From: Mycobacterium lepraemurium
GTDB taxonomy: Bacteria > Actinomycetota > Actinomycetes > Mycobacteriales > Mycobacteriaceae
Assembly: GCA_002291465.1 (NCBI GenBank)
Contig: CP021238.1
Location: forward strand, 3,968,001 to 4,032,000
DNA length: 64,000 nt
Reading direction: 5' to 3'
Part shown: positions 11,323 to 21,811 of the stretch, piece after piece
Layout of the letters: every line of letters starts with the position of its first letter
Numbering within the stretch: the first letter of the stretch is position 1
Made by a program: the position numbers and the translations under genes
The notes under the pieces: generated by a model
Told to the model about the DNA's origin: nothing
What the model saw: the letters and a program-made list of their open reading frames with translations, nothing else
Databases searched by the model: none

Positions 11323-12336
11323 GGAGGAACTCGAATACACCCGTGCCGCCGAAGTCGAATTTCTCGCCCCGCACCGTGCCGCTCGCCGCCACGGTGTCGT
11401 CCGTCTCGCACAGCACGGTCGATCGGTCGAGGCGGGTTTCGCTCGGTTGCGCCAGGCGAACATAGGAGCGCGAACGGAATTCGGCGCGCACGGTGTCGGC
11501 GGCCCGTGTCGCGGTGATCTCGATCCGTTCCGACACACCGGGCACCCCACCGTCCAGCAGCAGCCGCATCGGCGGGGGCAGGGTGCAGTCGGCCGGTCGG
11601 TCGAGCGGCCCTCGGTGCGTGCCCGCACCGCCGCGTGCCGGAATATCGCCGCCGGCTCGTCGCGATGCCACACGTACAGCGACCGGGACACACAGCGCAG
11701 CCGGCTCCGGTCGGTGATCTGGGCGAACACCATCGACCACGGGTCGTCCGGCCCGGCGGGCAAGATGGTGCCCCACGTCCAGCCGAAGTCGTCGCCCCAC
11801 CGGAACCGGCCCCAGTTGTGGTCGTGGTAGGCCAGGTCGTCGCGCATCCGGTGGTCGGCGCCGCCGATCCGCAGCCAGCCGTCGGCGCGCAGCCTGGGGA
11901 CGAAGAGCCAGCTGACCCGCCCCTCGCCCGCCGGCTCGTTGCGCACCACGAACGGCCGGCTGGTCGAGGTGAAGTGCAATTCTCCGCGAATGTCCTTGTC
12001 CGGCAGGTCGATTGCCACGCGGTAGCCGTCGGGCACGATGGTCATCCGGTTGCCGCCGACGGACAGTTCACCCAGGTCGGCCGAGACGTGCACAGCTCGC
12101 TCGTCGAACCGCGCCACCGCCCCGGTCCAGTGCTCGTCGCGCGCGATCACGATCACCCGCGGGGTGAGCCGCGCCTCGTCCGCGCCGAAGGCTTCATTGT
12201 TGAGGCTGAAGTTGATCAACAGCCGCACGCCCCGGCCGTGCACCACGAAGTGATGCCACTCCTTGAAACCCGCGGGCCGGGCGGTGGCCAACACCGGGGC
12301 GCGCAGGAAGTCGCTGCGGGCCAGGACCGCGCTCAT
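11315..12336 (-). pseudogene. CrtC/AttH-like lipocalin-fold protein, frameshifted
   Basis: The N-terminal 240 residues read without interruption from ATG 12336 and contain AYHDHNWGRFRW and DDFGWTWG. These are hallmarks of the AttH/CrtC (hydroxyneurosporene synthase, carotenoid 1,2-hydratase) superfamily, which hydrates or cyclises isoprenoids. Near 11615 the frame must shift (RARTEG to THRGPLDRPAD) to recover the C-terminal domain, which ends FDFGGTGVFEFLHG. Length when repaired is about 340 residues. ATG overlaps the upstream TGA (ATGA). The reaction is inferred from the fold and from the polyprenyl synthetase in the same operon. Confidence 0.65.
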
Positions 12337-12602
12337 CGCAACCACCGCGCGGTCGATGCCATCCCGGCGGCCAGAAAAGACTGAGCCACAGCATAATCGG
12401 CCAGCCACGCGATCCCCGCACCGACGCTCGCCACGCCGAGCAGCAGGTGTACGGAGTCGTCGGGGGCGCGGGGATCCGCGGCGGCGTGGGCGCCGTCGCC
12501 GGCCAGGGTGTGCACCACGTCGGCCAGCGCCGCGAGGCCGACCAGATAGCCGATGAAGTCGCTCCGGTCGGCGAGCGCGTCGCGGGGATCGGTGAGCGTC
12601 AT
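12333..12602 (-). CDS. Small membrane-associated protein in the isoprenoid operon
   Basis: An 89-residue protein with two weakly hydrophobic helices (DFIGYLVGLAALADVVHTLA and LLLGVASVGAGIAWLADYAV) separated by an Asp/Ala-rich loop. No family recognised. It starts 2 bases after the preceding stop, and its TGA overlaps the ATG of the CrtC-like gene. That tight coupling suggests it serves the same pathway, perhaps as a membrane tether. Role unknown. Confidence 0.6.
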   Translation of the reverse strand: MTLTDPRDALADRSDFIGYLVGLAALADVVHTLAGDGAHAAADPRAPDDSVHLLLGVASVGAGIAWLADYAVAQSFLAAGMASTARWLR

Positions 12603-12604
12603 GC

Positions 12605-13057
12605 TTACCCCTCGGGCCGCAGCCGAGCCAGCACGGAGTCGTCCAGGCCGTGCCCGATGAACGCGTCCGCCAGCAGATCCGCCCAGACGTCCGGGCCGGC
12701 GTGCGGCGCGGCGGGACCGCCGACAACGTTGAGGCTCACCATCTCCCAGACCCGCCGCAGATTCTCCACCGCTTCGGAGACGACCAACCCGTCGTGCAGC
12801 CGCGCCCCGCGCGGCGTGTTCGCGTACCGGCGGCCCTCGGCGACGAGCAGGTCGTGCACCCGGCGGGCGGCCGCCGGGTTGCCCAGGACCGCACGGCGCG
12901 CGCCGAGCAGCAGGTCGAACACGGCGCGCTCCCCGCCGTCGGCGTCGGCCGGCGGGGCGGGGTTCAACCCGGGGGCCTACCGCTCGACGAGGTCGAGGGT
13001 GAGCTCGCGGATCCGCTCGAGTTCGGCCAGCATGCCGATCAGTGCCTCGGGGTTCAT
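12605..13057 (-). pseudogene. Unknown small protein of the isoprenoid operon, interrupted by TAG
   Basis: ATG 13057 overlaps the polyprenyl-synthetase TGA and opens a frame (MNPEALIGMLAELERIRELT) that meets TAG at 12977 after 26 residues. The same frame then continues open for 124 codons to 12605. Two readings are possible: one 150-residue gene with a nonsense mutation, or a 26-residue leader followed by a gene starting at TTG 12967. The unbroken frame and coupling favour the first. The product looks helical (VFDLLLGARRAVLGNPAAAR, WEMVSLNVVGG) and matches no family I recognise. Confidence 0.5.
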
Positions 13058-14241
13058 CGCGCCCGCCCGTGCACGTAATCGACCAGGGCGGCCAGCATGT
13101 CGCGGCGGTGCCGGCTGCGGGGAAACCAGTCCAGGCCGGCGAGCACGGCGGCCGCCTGGCGGGCCTGCCGGACGGCGACTTCGCGGGCGTGGTTGAGCGA
13201 GCCCACCCGCTGCATCAATTCGTAGAGCCAGCGAATATCGTTGAGGATCTTGGGTTCCGAGTGGTGGTTCCGCCGCAGCCGGGCTTCGATCTCGGTGCGG
13301 CCCAAGACGGACAGTTGCCCGCCGGCGGTGAGCCGGTGCAGCAGCTCGGTCAGGTCGAACTCGGTGTCGGGGCTCGGGCGGCGCCGGGACAGGATCTGCA
13401 CCGCGCGCTGCTGGTCGCCGGGTTCGGCATGCCGCAGGGTGTGCAGCAGCATCAGGGTGCGCTTGCCCTCCCACAGGTCGCCGCCGATCTCCTTGCCGTA
13501 CTCCTGCGGGTCAGCGCGCAGGTTGAGCAGGTCGTCGGTGATCTGGAAGGCCGCCCCGAGATGCCGGCCGAGCGACTCCAACGGGGCCATCCGGTCGGGT
13601 GTTGCCCCGGCTGCGACGGCGCCGGCCTGCAACAGCGTGATGAGGGAGTACCAGCTGGTCTTGAGTTCCACCATCTCGAGGTAGTCGGCGTCGTCGAGCC
13701 GCCAGGTGTTGGACCGCACCCAGTCCAGCTCGAGCGCCTGGCCGTCGACGGTCTTGCGGGTCATCGTGGCCACGGCACGCAGGATGCGCAGCGCGGGCCC
13801 CAGCCCCACCCGCTCGACGTTGTCGAGCAGCGGTTGCAGCGAAAGCGACAGCATGGCGTCGCCGACGTTGATCGCGACCGGCACGCCGTGGTCGATGTGC
13901 AGCGTGGGTTTGCCTCGCCGCCACCACGATTCATCCTCGATGTCGTCGTGGATGAGAAACGCGTTGTGGTAGAGCTCGAGCGTTGCGGCGGTCGGCCGTA
14001 TCGCCTCGAGGTGGCCGCCGAGCCCGAGGCAGGTGGCGATGTTCAGCGCCGGCCGGAGCGCCTTCCCGCCGCGCAGCGGGTAGTCGAGGATGAGCTGGTA
14101 CAGCCCGTTCGACCCGCGCTCACCCGAACCGTACAGCCGGACGATCTCCCGGTCGTAGGCTTGTTTGCACGCGGCGAGGTAGTCCTCGAGCGGGTTCAGC
14201 GCGGCAAAGGCGGGCCGCGCGTCAGGCAGGGTCGACGTCAT
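13054..14241 (-). CDS. Polyprenyl (geranylgeranyl-type) diphosphate synthase
   Basis: A 395-residue all-helical trans-prenyltransferase that condenses isopentenyl diphosphate onto allylic diphosphates. The first Asp-rich motif is FLIHDDIEDES near residue 98; the second is QITDDLLNL near 245, with Asn at the usual last Asp position. RGGKALRPAL supplies the IPP-binding Gly-Lys-Arg. The 395-residue length is longer than the usual 300-350 because of a C-terminal extension. ATG 14241 overlaps the stop of the upstream gene (TGATG); GTG 14244 is an alternative. It heads an accessory operon with CrtC-, SCP2- and FAD-oxidoreductase genes, so its product is probably the precursor of a modified isoprenoid. 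Intact. Confidence 0.88.
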   Translation of the reverse strand: MTSTLPDARPAFAALNPLEDYLAACKQAYDREIVRLYGSGERGSNGLYQLILDYPLRGGKALRPALNIATCLGLGGHLEAIRPTAATLELYHNAFLIHDDIEDESWWRRGKPTLHIDHGVPVAINVGDAMLSLSLQPLLDNVERVGLGPALRILRAVATMTRKTVDGQALELDWVRSNTWRLDDADYLEMVELKTSWYSLITLLQAGAVAAGATPDRMAPLESLGRHLGAAFQITDDLLNLRADPQEYGKEIGGDLWEGKRTLMLLHTLRHAEPGDQQRAVQILSRRRPSPDTEFDLTELLHRLTAGGQLSVLGRTEIEARLRRNHHSEPKILNDIRWLYELMQRVGSLNHAREVAVRQARQAAAVLAGLDWFPRSRHRRDMLAALVDYVHGRAR

Positions 14242-15012
14242 CACGCGCGGAAAGCGACGAGCCCGCCTTCATCCTTGATCCTGAGGGCGTAGCTGAGGCG
14301 GACGTCGAGCTCGATGGCGTTGTTGGATGTGTCGCCGACGACCTCCAGACCGGGCGGGACGCTGACGGCAAGGTCCACCGCCTCCCCGCCCGGCGAGGCC
14401 TTCGCCGCGCCCCCAGGTGCGATGCGCTGACGCCGTCCGAGCAACCATCCCCGGACCTGTGGATCGGTGGCCAGCGTGTCGACGCGTTGCAGCGAGTTGA
14501 TGTTGGCCGGGGGCAGCAGCACGTCGGCGCCGGCGTACCCGTTGGGGATGGTGCTCGCGACCAGCGTCTCCATGCCGATGGTGTCGGTGATCAGACATGA
14601 CGGGGCGGTATCCGCCCTTCTCGACCTTGGCTCGGGCCTCGATGAGCGCGGTCAGCAGCTGGGCGCAGCTGATCCCGGGCACCAGCTGCGACGGCGTCGT
14701 CGCCGTCAGGAGTCCCGGGATGACGGCGGCGTCGAAATCGGCGGCCAGCTTGGTGGTGTAGTAGACGACGGTGGCCAGCAGTTCGTCGGGCGTCGGGGCG
14801 ATGGCCGCGGCCAGCGTGGCCTCGAACGGCTTGGGTAGCGTGGTGAGCGGCAGGAAGTTGTTCGGCGGGTTGATGTTGTCGTTGGGCACCCTCGTCTGGC
14901 TGGGGTCGCCGGTGTCCCAGTGCGGGATGGCCTGCCAGGCCACGCTGCACTGCTCGAACGTCTCTTTGACCGTTTGGCTGGCGAGGGCCAACCGCTCAGC
15001 GTTCAGGTACAT
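14241..15012 (-). pseudogene. Unknown protein, possibly HK97-fold shell-like, one frameshift
   Basis: ATG 15012 has AGGAGGG nine bases upstream. The frame runs through PNDNINPPNNFLPLTT and a long helix (ATVVYYTTKLAADFDAAVIP) to ALIEARAKVEKGGYR. Near 14590 it must shift by one to read PSCLITDTIGMETLVAS, VLLPPANINSLQRVDTL, GWLLGRRQRIAPG and a C-terminal VDLAVSVPPGLEVVG strand followed by ELDVRLSYALRIKDEGG. The order helix, GYRAPS-like turn and paired C-terminal strands resembles HK97-fold capsid or encapsulin subunits, but I cannot confirm that by eye. Repaired length is about 257 residues. Its stop overlaps the polyprenyl-synthetase start. Confidence 0.4.
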
Positions 15013-15106
15013 GGGTGCGGCCCTCCTGCCTGTCGCCCAAATCATGGCAGACCGCCCAGCAAACGCGTAGGACTTTGCCGCACTACCCCGGAAATGGAGT
15101 AGCGCG

Positions 15107-18100
15107 CTACTTGTTCTGCATCGCGATCTCCTGGCCCGGGAGCATCTCGCCGCGGGCCACCGCGTCGCAGCGCGCCAGGTGCAGCGACGCGATCGGGTCG
15201 TCGGGCGGCATGTCGCGGCAGCGCTGGAAGGCGGCACGCGCCGCGTCGACGTCGGCCGCGTCGAAGAGTGCGAACGCCTCGTCGAACGCGGGCTGCGCGG
15301 CCCGCTTCGCGGCGCGCAGCGGGCCCGAATCCCCTTTGTAGACCTCGTAAATCGTCACCGGCCGGCGCCGGTTGACCACCATCACCCGCTCCACCCTTCG
15401 GACGTCGAACTCCTCGGAGCCGGCGATCCGCTGATAGGTGCGACCGGAGATGAGCAAGGCCGAACCGTAGCGCTTGTTGGTGCTCTCGATGCGCTCGGCG
15501 AGATTGACCGCGTCGCCAATGATGGTGAGCACCATGCGGTTCACCCCGCCGACGAGCCCACCGCCACCGCGCCGGTGTTGATGCCGATGCCCGCCCGCAG
15601 TTCCTCGGAGCCCAGCGCCCTGCGCTCCTGGTTGTGCTCGTGCAGGGAGCGCAGCATGCCCAGTCCCGCCCGCACCGCGTCGGCCTCGGACTCGAAGACG
15701 GCGACGATCTCATCGTCGCGCACGTCTTGAATCATGCCGTGGTAGCTGATGATCGGCAGTTCGACCGCCCGCAGGAAGCCCATCGCCAGGTTGCCCGCCT
15801 CGGCGACGTTCATGTCCTCGATCATGACCGTGTAGCTGCGGATGTCGCTGATGAGCACGGTCATCTCGCGTTCCACCCAGTGTCCGTTGCGAACGCGGCG
15901 AAGGTCGTCGATGTCGAGGATGCGCAGCAGTTCGTTGAGCACGAATCTGGATTGCACGTCGATGAGGGACTGCCGGTACTCGTCGGCGGCGCGCAGTCGC
16001 GCCTCGAGCTGGAAGCTCCACAGCGGCGCGGCGGCCTGGGCGCACAGGAAGGCGATCGCCTCCTCGTGATCGGCGCCAAAATTCCTGCCCGGTTCGCCCT
16101 GCTCGGCATAGATCACGCCAAGAGTCCTGTCGTGCAACGTGATTGGAGCGACCAACACCGGCGCGCCGCCATCGATCACTCGGCGCACAATGTCGCGGCG
16201 GTAGGGGACCTCCGTCCACGGCCCTTCGACGATCGAGACCTCTCCGTGATCGTGGATGGCCCGCACCGACTGGTTATCCGCCTCGCCGGTGATGAACAGG
16301 ACGCGGCCCGCGCCGGTGGTGTCGGCGACCGAGCCCAGGATGATGTTGGCCAAGGCGTCGGGGGTGCGCGCCCCCGGCAGCGCGTGCACCAGCTGGTGGG
16401 CCCCGATCGGGTCGATGCCGGCCGAGCCCGTCCGAAGATCGCGGCGCAGCAGCCACGGGTGTTCCCGGGCCAGCCAATCGGCGGGCACCGCGAAACCCAG
16501 GTTCAGCCAGCGCTGGTAGGCCGAGCGCAGCATGTGTTCGCGCAGGGTCTGCCGCCCGGTCTCGGCGTAGAGGGCGGCGGCCTCCTCGTGAGCGCGCGCA
16601 CTGATCGCCGGCAGCCGGTGCTCCTCAGCGAGCTCGATCGCCTGGTGCAGGTGACGTTCGGCCTTGCCGTGCTGCCCGCGCGCCCGCGCCCACGCGCCCT
16701 GGATCAGCGCGTAGGGCACCGCGTAGTTCTCCGGTGCGCCGGCCGCCCATTTGCGGTACGACGCCAGCGCCTGGCGGACGAACCGGATTGTTGCGGAATA
16801 CCTTGGCGCACAATGGATCACGCTGATCGAACCGATCAGGTGGACGAGTTGTGAGGCCGCGACGCCGGCCACACCGCCGAGATGCTCGATCGCCTCCGTG
16901 GCGGCCTCGGCCGCGCCGGCGTGGTCACCGCACCAGAAGTGCAGGCCCTGCTTCATGGCGGCGGCCGCGCCCAGGGCCACCTCGTCGCCCTGCTGCCGGA
17001 CCGCCGGTAACACGTGCCGCTCGTCGTAGCCGCTCTCGCCGGCCAGCAGGAAGGGATCGGCGCTAGCACCCCATCAGGTTCAGGCAAAGCTGTTGCACGG
17101 CCTGGCACAGCGCGCTGGGCACCCGGCTGGGAACGGATGTGCGGGATGAGGGAGCTGGCGAGGGCGTCGATCTCCGGGAGCGGCCGGCCGACCCAGAACG
17201 ACTGGGAGAGCAGGACCGCGGTCAGGAATCCGGCGTTTTCCTGGTCGCCCCGGTCGAGCGCCTCCTCGACGGCGTCGCGCAGCTCACCCAGGCCGTCGCG
17301 GATCGGGTGGCGCCAGTGGTGGATGTAGTCGAGGTACATGAACACCGTCTGCGGGCGGGCCTCGCGGAGTTCCGGTCGCTGGGCCAGCAGCATGCCGACC
17401 TCGCCGAAGCGCTGGCTGCCCGCGTGGTCGCCCAGCAATACGAGGACGATCCCGTAGCCGGTGATGACCAGCGGCGGCGGCGGCGTGCGGCCGTGGGCCA
17501 ACGTGAGCTCCAGTTGCTTGCGCACCAGCAGGGGTAACAGGTTGGGCCGCACCAGGACCGCCATGTTGCACAATTCGGCGAGGATCGGGTGCAGCGCGAT
17601 GACCCGCTGGTCGGTGCAGTGCGGCAGCTGCAGCAGCCGTTCGGTGCTCCAGCGGGCCATCGTGGGCCGCATCCACACGATCGCGTTGCCCATGCGTGGC
17701 TTGCCCGCCTGGGTCGCCACCCGTTCGCCGAGCTCGTCGAGGGCCGCAAGCCCGATCTCGAGCGCCTCCTGCAGACGGTTTTCGGCCACCCTGCCCTTCA
17801 TCCGCAGGTAGGCCAGTGCGCGCGGTCCGGGGGCTCGCGCAGGAACTCCTCAGCCTCGTCGAGCAGCGCGTTGAGCGCCGGCACGTCACCGACCCGCAGC
17901 GCGGCGTCGGCGGCGAGCGCAAGCTCCCGGGTCGGCGCGAACTGCGCGGCCCAGCGGTGCTCGCCGAGCAGGTCCAGCGCGTCGCGGCAGTATCCGAGCG
18001 CCAGGGGAAGGAGCCTGCGCCCCGGCCTGGTGCGCGGCCCGCCGCAGCACCTCGACGAACTGGGTGCGTTCGGCGTCGTCGGCCACGGCGAGGCCGACGA

Positions 18101-19367
18101 CGCCGACGTGGCGGGCGGCCTCGAACAGGCTATCGTCGCCGAGGGTGATCAGCCGCCGGCCGATACGCAGGTGCACGGCGCGCATCTCGTCGGGGGACAG
18201 TCCCCCCGCGCGCCGCCTCGGCCACCCGGTCGTGGCTGAACCGGTAGCGGGCGTCGCGGCTGATGACGTTGCTGATCCGCTGGCCGGTCATGTCGAGGGC
18301 TTCGAGCAGGCGCAGCTCAAGGCAGGCCCACAGCGCGTGGGCCACGACGTCGGCCGCGCGGACGCTGCCGCGGCGTCGTCGAGGTCAAATTCGCCGCCGA
18401 TGCACGACAGCGCGCTTAGCACCTCCCGGTCGGCGGGGCGGAGCTGGTCGAGGTAGCGGCCGAGGAACTCGGCGGCGGTGGCCGAAACCTCGATCGAGGT
18501 GAGCACCCGCAGGTCCCAGCGCGGCCGGCCGTCGGAGCCGACCGGGAGCAGCGCGCCTTCGCGTTGCGCCCGGTACAGCAGCTGACGGACCTGCAGCGGG
18601 TTGCCCCCGGTGCGGTGGTGGAACTCGGCGGCCACCTCGGGCAGCTCCCCGCTTTTGCCGCACACGGTGGCGAGAAGCTCCTCGACGTCGTCGCGGGCCA
18701 GCGGTTCGAGCTCGATCGTGGTGAGGTTCTCCGCTGCGATCCCCGCCGCGGCGGGGTCGAACCCGCCCGCGCGGTGCGCGCCGACGACCAGCACGTCGCG
18801 CAGCGACACCGTCAACAGCTCGGCGAGCAGCAGGGTGTCCCGATCGGCCCACTGCAGGTCGTCAATCGCCAGCACCACGGTCCAGTAGGACGCGGTGGCG
18901 GACAGCAGCCGGGTGACGGCGCGGTGCAGCTGCCGGCGGGAATCCGTGGCGTCGAGTTCCGGGTGGGGCGCGGTCTCGCCCAGCACCCGCGGCAGGTCGG
19001 GGACGAGTTCCCCGAGCACGCCGGCGATCGGCGACACCCCGCCGGCCAGATCCGCGCGCCAGCGGTCACGTTCGGCCGAGGCCGTCGCCGCCATGGTGCG
19101 GACCAGCGATCCGAGCGCGTCGCGCACCGCCGCGTACGGCGCCGGCGCGTCGTCCCGGCACCTGCTGTAGGCGAAGACACAGCCACGCCCGGCCACCTCG
19201 ACGCCGAAGGCCTTCATCAGTGCCGACTTGCCGACGCCCGGCACCCCGCTGATCAGGACGCATTCCCCGCCGCCGCGCGCCGCCGCGTCGACCGCGGCCC
19301 GGAGCCGGGCGGGCTCCCGCTGCCGGTCGGTCACCCGGTCGTCTAGGTCGAGCACCGGAGCCGTCAC
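15107..19367 (-). pseudogene. AAA-ATPase / GAF / class III nucleotidyl cyclase, multiply frameshifted
   Basis: From 19367 the N-terminus is a STAND-like ATPase: VLISGVPGVGKSALMKAFG (Walker A), VVLAIDDLQWADRDTL (Walker B). A TPR-like helical middle follows, then a GAF-like segment, then a class III adenylate/guanylate cyclase domain (MTVLISDIRSYTVMIEDM, MIQDVRDDEIVAVF, TIIGDAVNLAERIE). Frame changes are needed near 18360, 18200, 17990, 17840, 17050 and 15545, and all pieces keep the right order and orientation. A live gene would make a signalling protein of about 1,400 residues producing cAMP or cGMP. With six or more lesions it is dead unless the assembly is wrong. Confidence 0.7.
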
Positions 19368-19497
19368 GGCACGGCGCCCACTGTGGCTAATTTGCTTCCC
19401 CGCCTGCTCAGCGGTTCTCCGCTGGTCACCGGCCGACTATAACGCAGACTCGGCAAATCGGCGGATTGAATTCAGCCGCGTGGCGATGCGGGTCTGA

Positions 19498-19893
19498 TCA
19501 GGTGCGGGTCCCGCCCTTGCGCGGCTGCCACACCACCAGCGCGGTGCTCTTGGGCAGCACCGCCAGGTCGCGCCGCTGGCCGGCGCGCACCTGGGCCAAC
19601 TCCTCGGTCAGCTCCTTGACCCGCGCCTGCAGCGCCTCGACCTGATTGGTCAGCTCGATGATCCGCTTGATGCCGGCCAGGTTGACGCCCTCGTCCTGGG
19701 AGAGCCGCTGCACCTCGCGCAGCAGGTCCACATCGTGCTCCGAATACCGCCGTCCCCCACCGGAAGTGCGCTGCGGGCTGACCAGGCCGAGCCGGTCGTA
19801 GGTGCGCAACGTCTGGGCGTGCATGCCGGCCAACTCGGCGGCCACCGAAATCAGGAACGTCCGGGAATCGTGTCCTTTCCGGTTCTTGGCCAT
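19498..19893 (-). CDS. hspR: HspR heat-shock repressor (MerR family)
   Basis: A 131-residue MerR-type DNA-binding protein. The winged helix occupies residues about 10-78 (FLISVAAELAGMHAQTLRTY, then GGGRRYSEHDVDLLREVQRL) and is followed by a dimerising coiled coil (IELTNQVEALQARVKELTEE). HspR binds HAIR operators with DnaK as co-repressor and controls dnaK and clpB, whose operators are both visible in this window. ATG 19893 overlaps the dnaJ1 TGA by one base, so hspR is the last gene of the dnaK operon and part of its own feedback loop. Intact. Confidence 0.95.
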   Translation of the reverse strand: MAKNRKGHDSRTFLISVAAELAGMHAQTLRTYDRLGLVSPQRTSGGGRRYSEHDVDLLREVQRLSQDEGVNLAGIKRIIELTNQVEALQARVKELTEELAQVRAGQRRDLAVLPKSTALVVWQPRKGGTRT

Positions 19894-21071
19894 CAGCGGT
19901 TACCTGCCCATCCCGCCCGTGGGTCGAAGCCGTTGGCGCGCTCGGCGGCCGCGTAGGCCTCCAGCGCCTCCTGAGCGGCGCCGTCCAAATTCGGTGGCAC
20001 CGCGACCTTTACCATCACCAACAGGTCGCCGTGGCCGCCGCTGCGCTTGGGCACCCCGCGTCCGCGCACCCGCAGGATGCGGCCGTCGGCGGTGCCCTTG
20101 GGCACCCGAACCCCGACCTTGCCGTCCAGTGTGGGCACCGATATGGTTGAGCCCAAAGCCAATTCGGTGAAACTGACGGGAACAGTCACGGTCAGGTCTT
20201 CGCCGTCGCGGCCGAACACCTTGTGCGGCCGCACATGTACCGTCACGTACAGGTCGCCCGACGGCGCGCCGCGCAGCCCGGCCTCGCCCTGACCGGGCAG
20301 CCGGATGCGCTGCCCGTCCTCGACGCCGGGCGGGATCCGCACGTTGATGGTGCGGGTGCGGGTGGTGACCCCGGTGCCCTTGCACTCGTCGCAGGGGTGC
20401 TCGATGATCGAGCCGCTGCCCCGGCAATCGGTGCAGGGCTCGGAGAAGCCGAAAGCGCCCTGGTTGCGGCTGATTACGCCGGAGCCGTTACAGGTGGGGC
20501 ACACCTTGGGGCTGGTGCCCGGGCGTGCGCCACTGCCGTGGCAGTTGGTACACGGCGCCGGGCTGGTCAGCCGCAGCGGCATCGCCACGCCCTTGGCGGA
20601 CTCGACGAAATCCAGCTGGGTCTCGGTCTCGAGGTCGTTGCCGCGGCGTGGCCGGCTGGGCCGGCCGCCCGAAGCGCGCCCGAACAGGCCGCCGAACAGG
20701 TCGCCGATGTTGGTGCCGCCGCTGCGGCCGGCAGCGTCGAACAAATCGTTGAGGTTGAACTCCACCCCGTCTCCGCCGACGTTGAAGCCGCCGAACCCAC
20801 CGGTGTCGAACCGGCGCCCGCCGAAACCGCCTCCGGCGAAAAGCCTTCGGGTTTCGTCGTATTCCTTGCGCTTGGCCGGATCCGACAACACGTTGTGCGC
20901 CTCGGAGACCGCCTTGAATCGTTCGCCGGCGGCGGGATTGTCGGGATTGGCATCCGGGTGTAGATCGCGCGCCAGCTTGCGGTAGGCGCGTTTGATCTCT
21001 TCGGGACTGGCGTCAGAGGAGACGCCCAGCTCCTTGTAGAAGTCTTTTTCGACCCATTCACGCTGGGCCAT
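19893..21071 (-). CDS. dnaJ1: DnaJ1 co-chaperone (Hsp40)
   Basis: A 392-residue type I DnaJ that delivers unfolded protein to DnaK and stimulates its ATPase. The J domain occupies residues about 10-75 with the HPD loop in ARDLHPDANPDNP. A Gly/Phe-rich linker (GGGFGGRRFDTGGFGG) follows, then four CxxCxGxG zinc-binding repeats (CTNCHGSG, CPTCNGSG, CTDCRGSG, CDECKGTG) and the C-terminal beta domains. Length matches mycobacterial DnaJ1. It starts 60 bases after the grpE stop and overlaps hspR. Intact. Confidence 0.96.
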   Translation of the reverse strand: MAQREWVEKDFYKELGVSSDASPEEIKRAYRKLARDLHPDANPDNPAAGERFKAVSEAHNVLSDPAKRKEYDETRRLFAGGGFGGRRFDTGGFGGFNVGGDGVEFNLNDLFDAAGRSGGTNIGDLFGGLFGRASGGRPSRPRRGNDLETETQLDFVESAKGVAMPLRLTSPAPCTNCHGSGARPGTSPKVCPTCNGSGVISRNQGAFGFSEPCTDCRGSGSIIEHPCDECKGTGVTTRTRTINVRIPPGVEDGQRIRLPGQGEAGLRGAPSGDLYVTVHVRPHKVFGRDGEDLTVTVPVSFTELALGSTISVPTLDGKVGVRVPKGTADGRILRVRGRGVPKRSGGHGDLLVMVKVAVPPNLDGAAQEALEAYAAAERANGFDPRAGWAGNR

Positions 21072-21131
21072 GCCGCGTCACCCCCTCACCACTTTCTCTT
21101 AGTCTGTCTTCCAATGTGCTGATTGTGTGAT

Positions 21132-21811
21132 CTAGTCACCGGATGCGCCGGCGTTATCGTCCGATTCGGGCGGCCGGGTTTCGACGGCCGCGGCGGTGGG
21201 CTCGTCGGTGACCGCGGCTTCCCCGTCGCCTTCCTCGGTGACCGTGTCGACGACGCCGACCAAGGCGTGGCGCAGCACCTGATCACCGAGCTTGTAGCCC
21301 TGCCGCATGACAGTGCCGATGACGGGTTTGGAGCCGTCGCCCTCGTGCTGCACGGCTTCGTGCAGCACCGGGTCGAACTCTTCGCCCTCCTCGCCGAATG
21401 CGGTCAGGCCCAGCCCGGTCAGCGCGCTTTCCAGCTTGTCGGCCACCGACTTCAGCGGCCCCGACTCCAGGTCGCCGTGCTTGCGCGCCCGCTCCAAATC
21501 GTCGAGCACGCCCAGCAATTGGTTGACCACGGCGGCCTTGGCCCGGTCCGCCGCGGCCTGCTGGTCGCGCAGCGCCCGCTTGCGGTAGTTGGCGAAGTCG
21601 GCCTGCACGCGTTGCAGGTCGGCGGTGAGCTCGGCGACCTTGTCGGCCGCGGCGCCGCCCGACTCGGCGGTCGCGGCTTGCGGCGCCGTCCCTCCCGGCG
21701 TGTCGCCGGGAGGGACGTGCCGGACCTCACCGGTCTCGGGATCGATCCGCCGCTTGTCGTTAACCGTCACCTGTTCCGGCGGGTTGCCTTCCGTCTTCTG
21801 ATTTCCTTGTG

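Noticed and set aside
14241..15012. Prophage major capsid gene
   Set aside because: No terminase, portal, protease, tail or integrase genes lie nearby; it is coupled to a polyprenyl synthetase instead.
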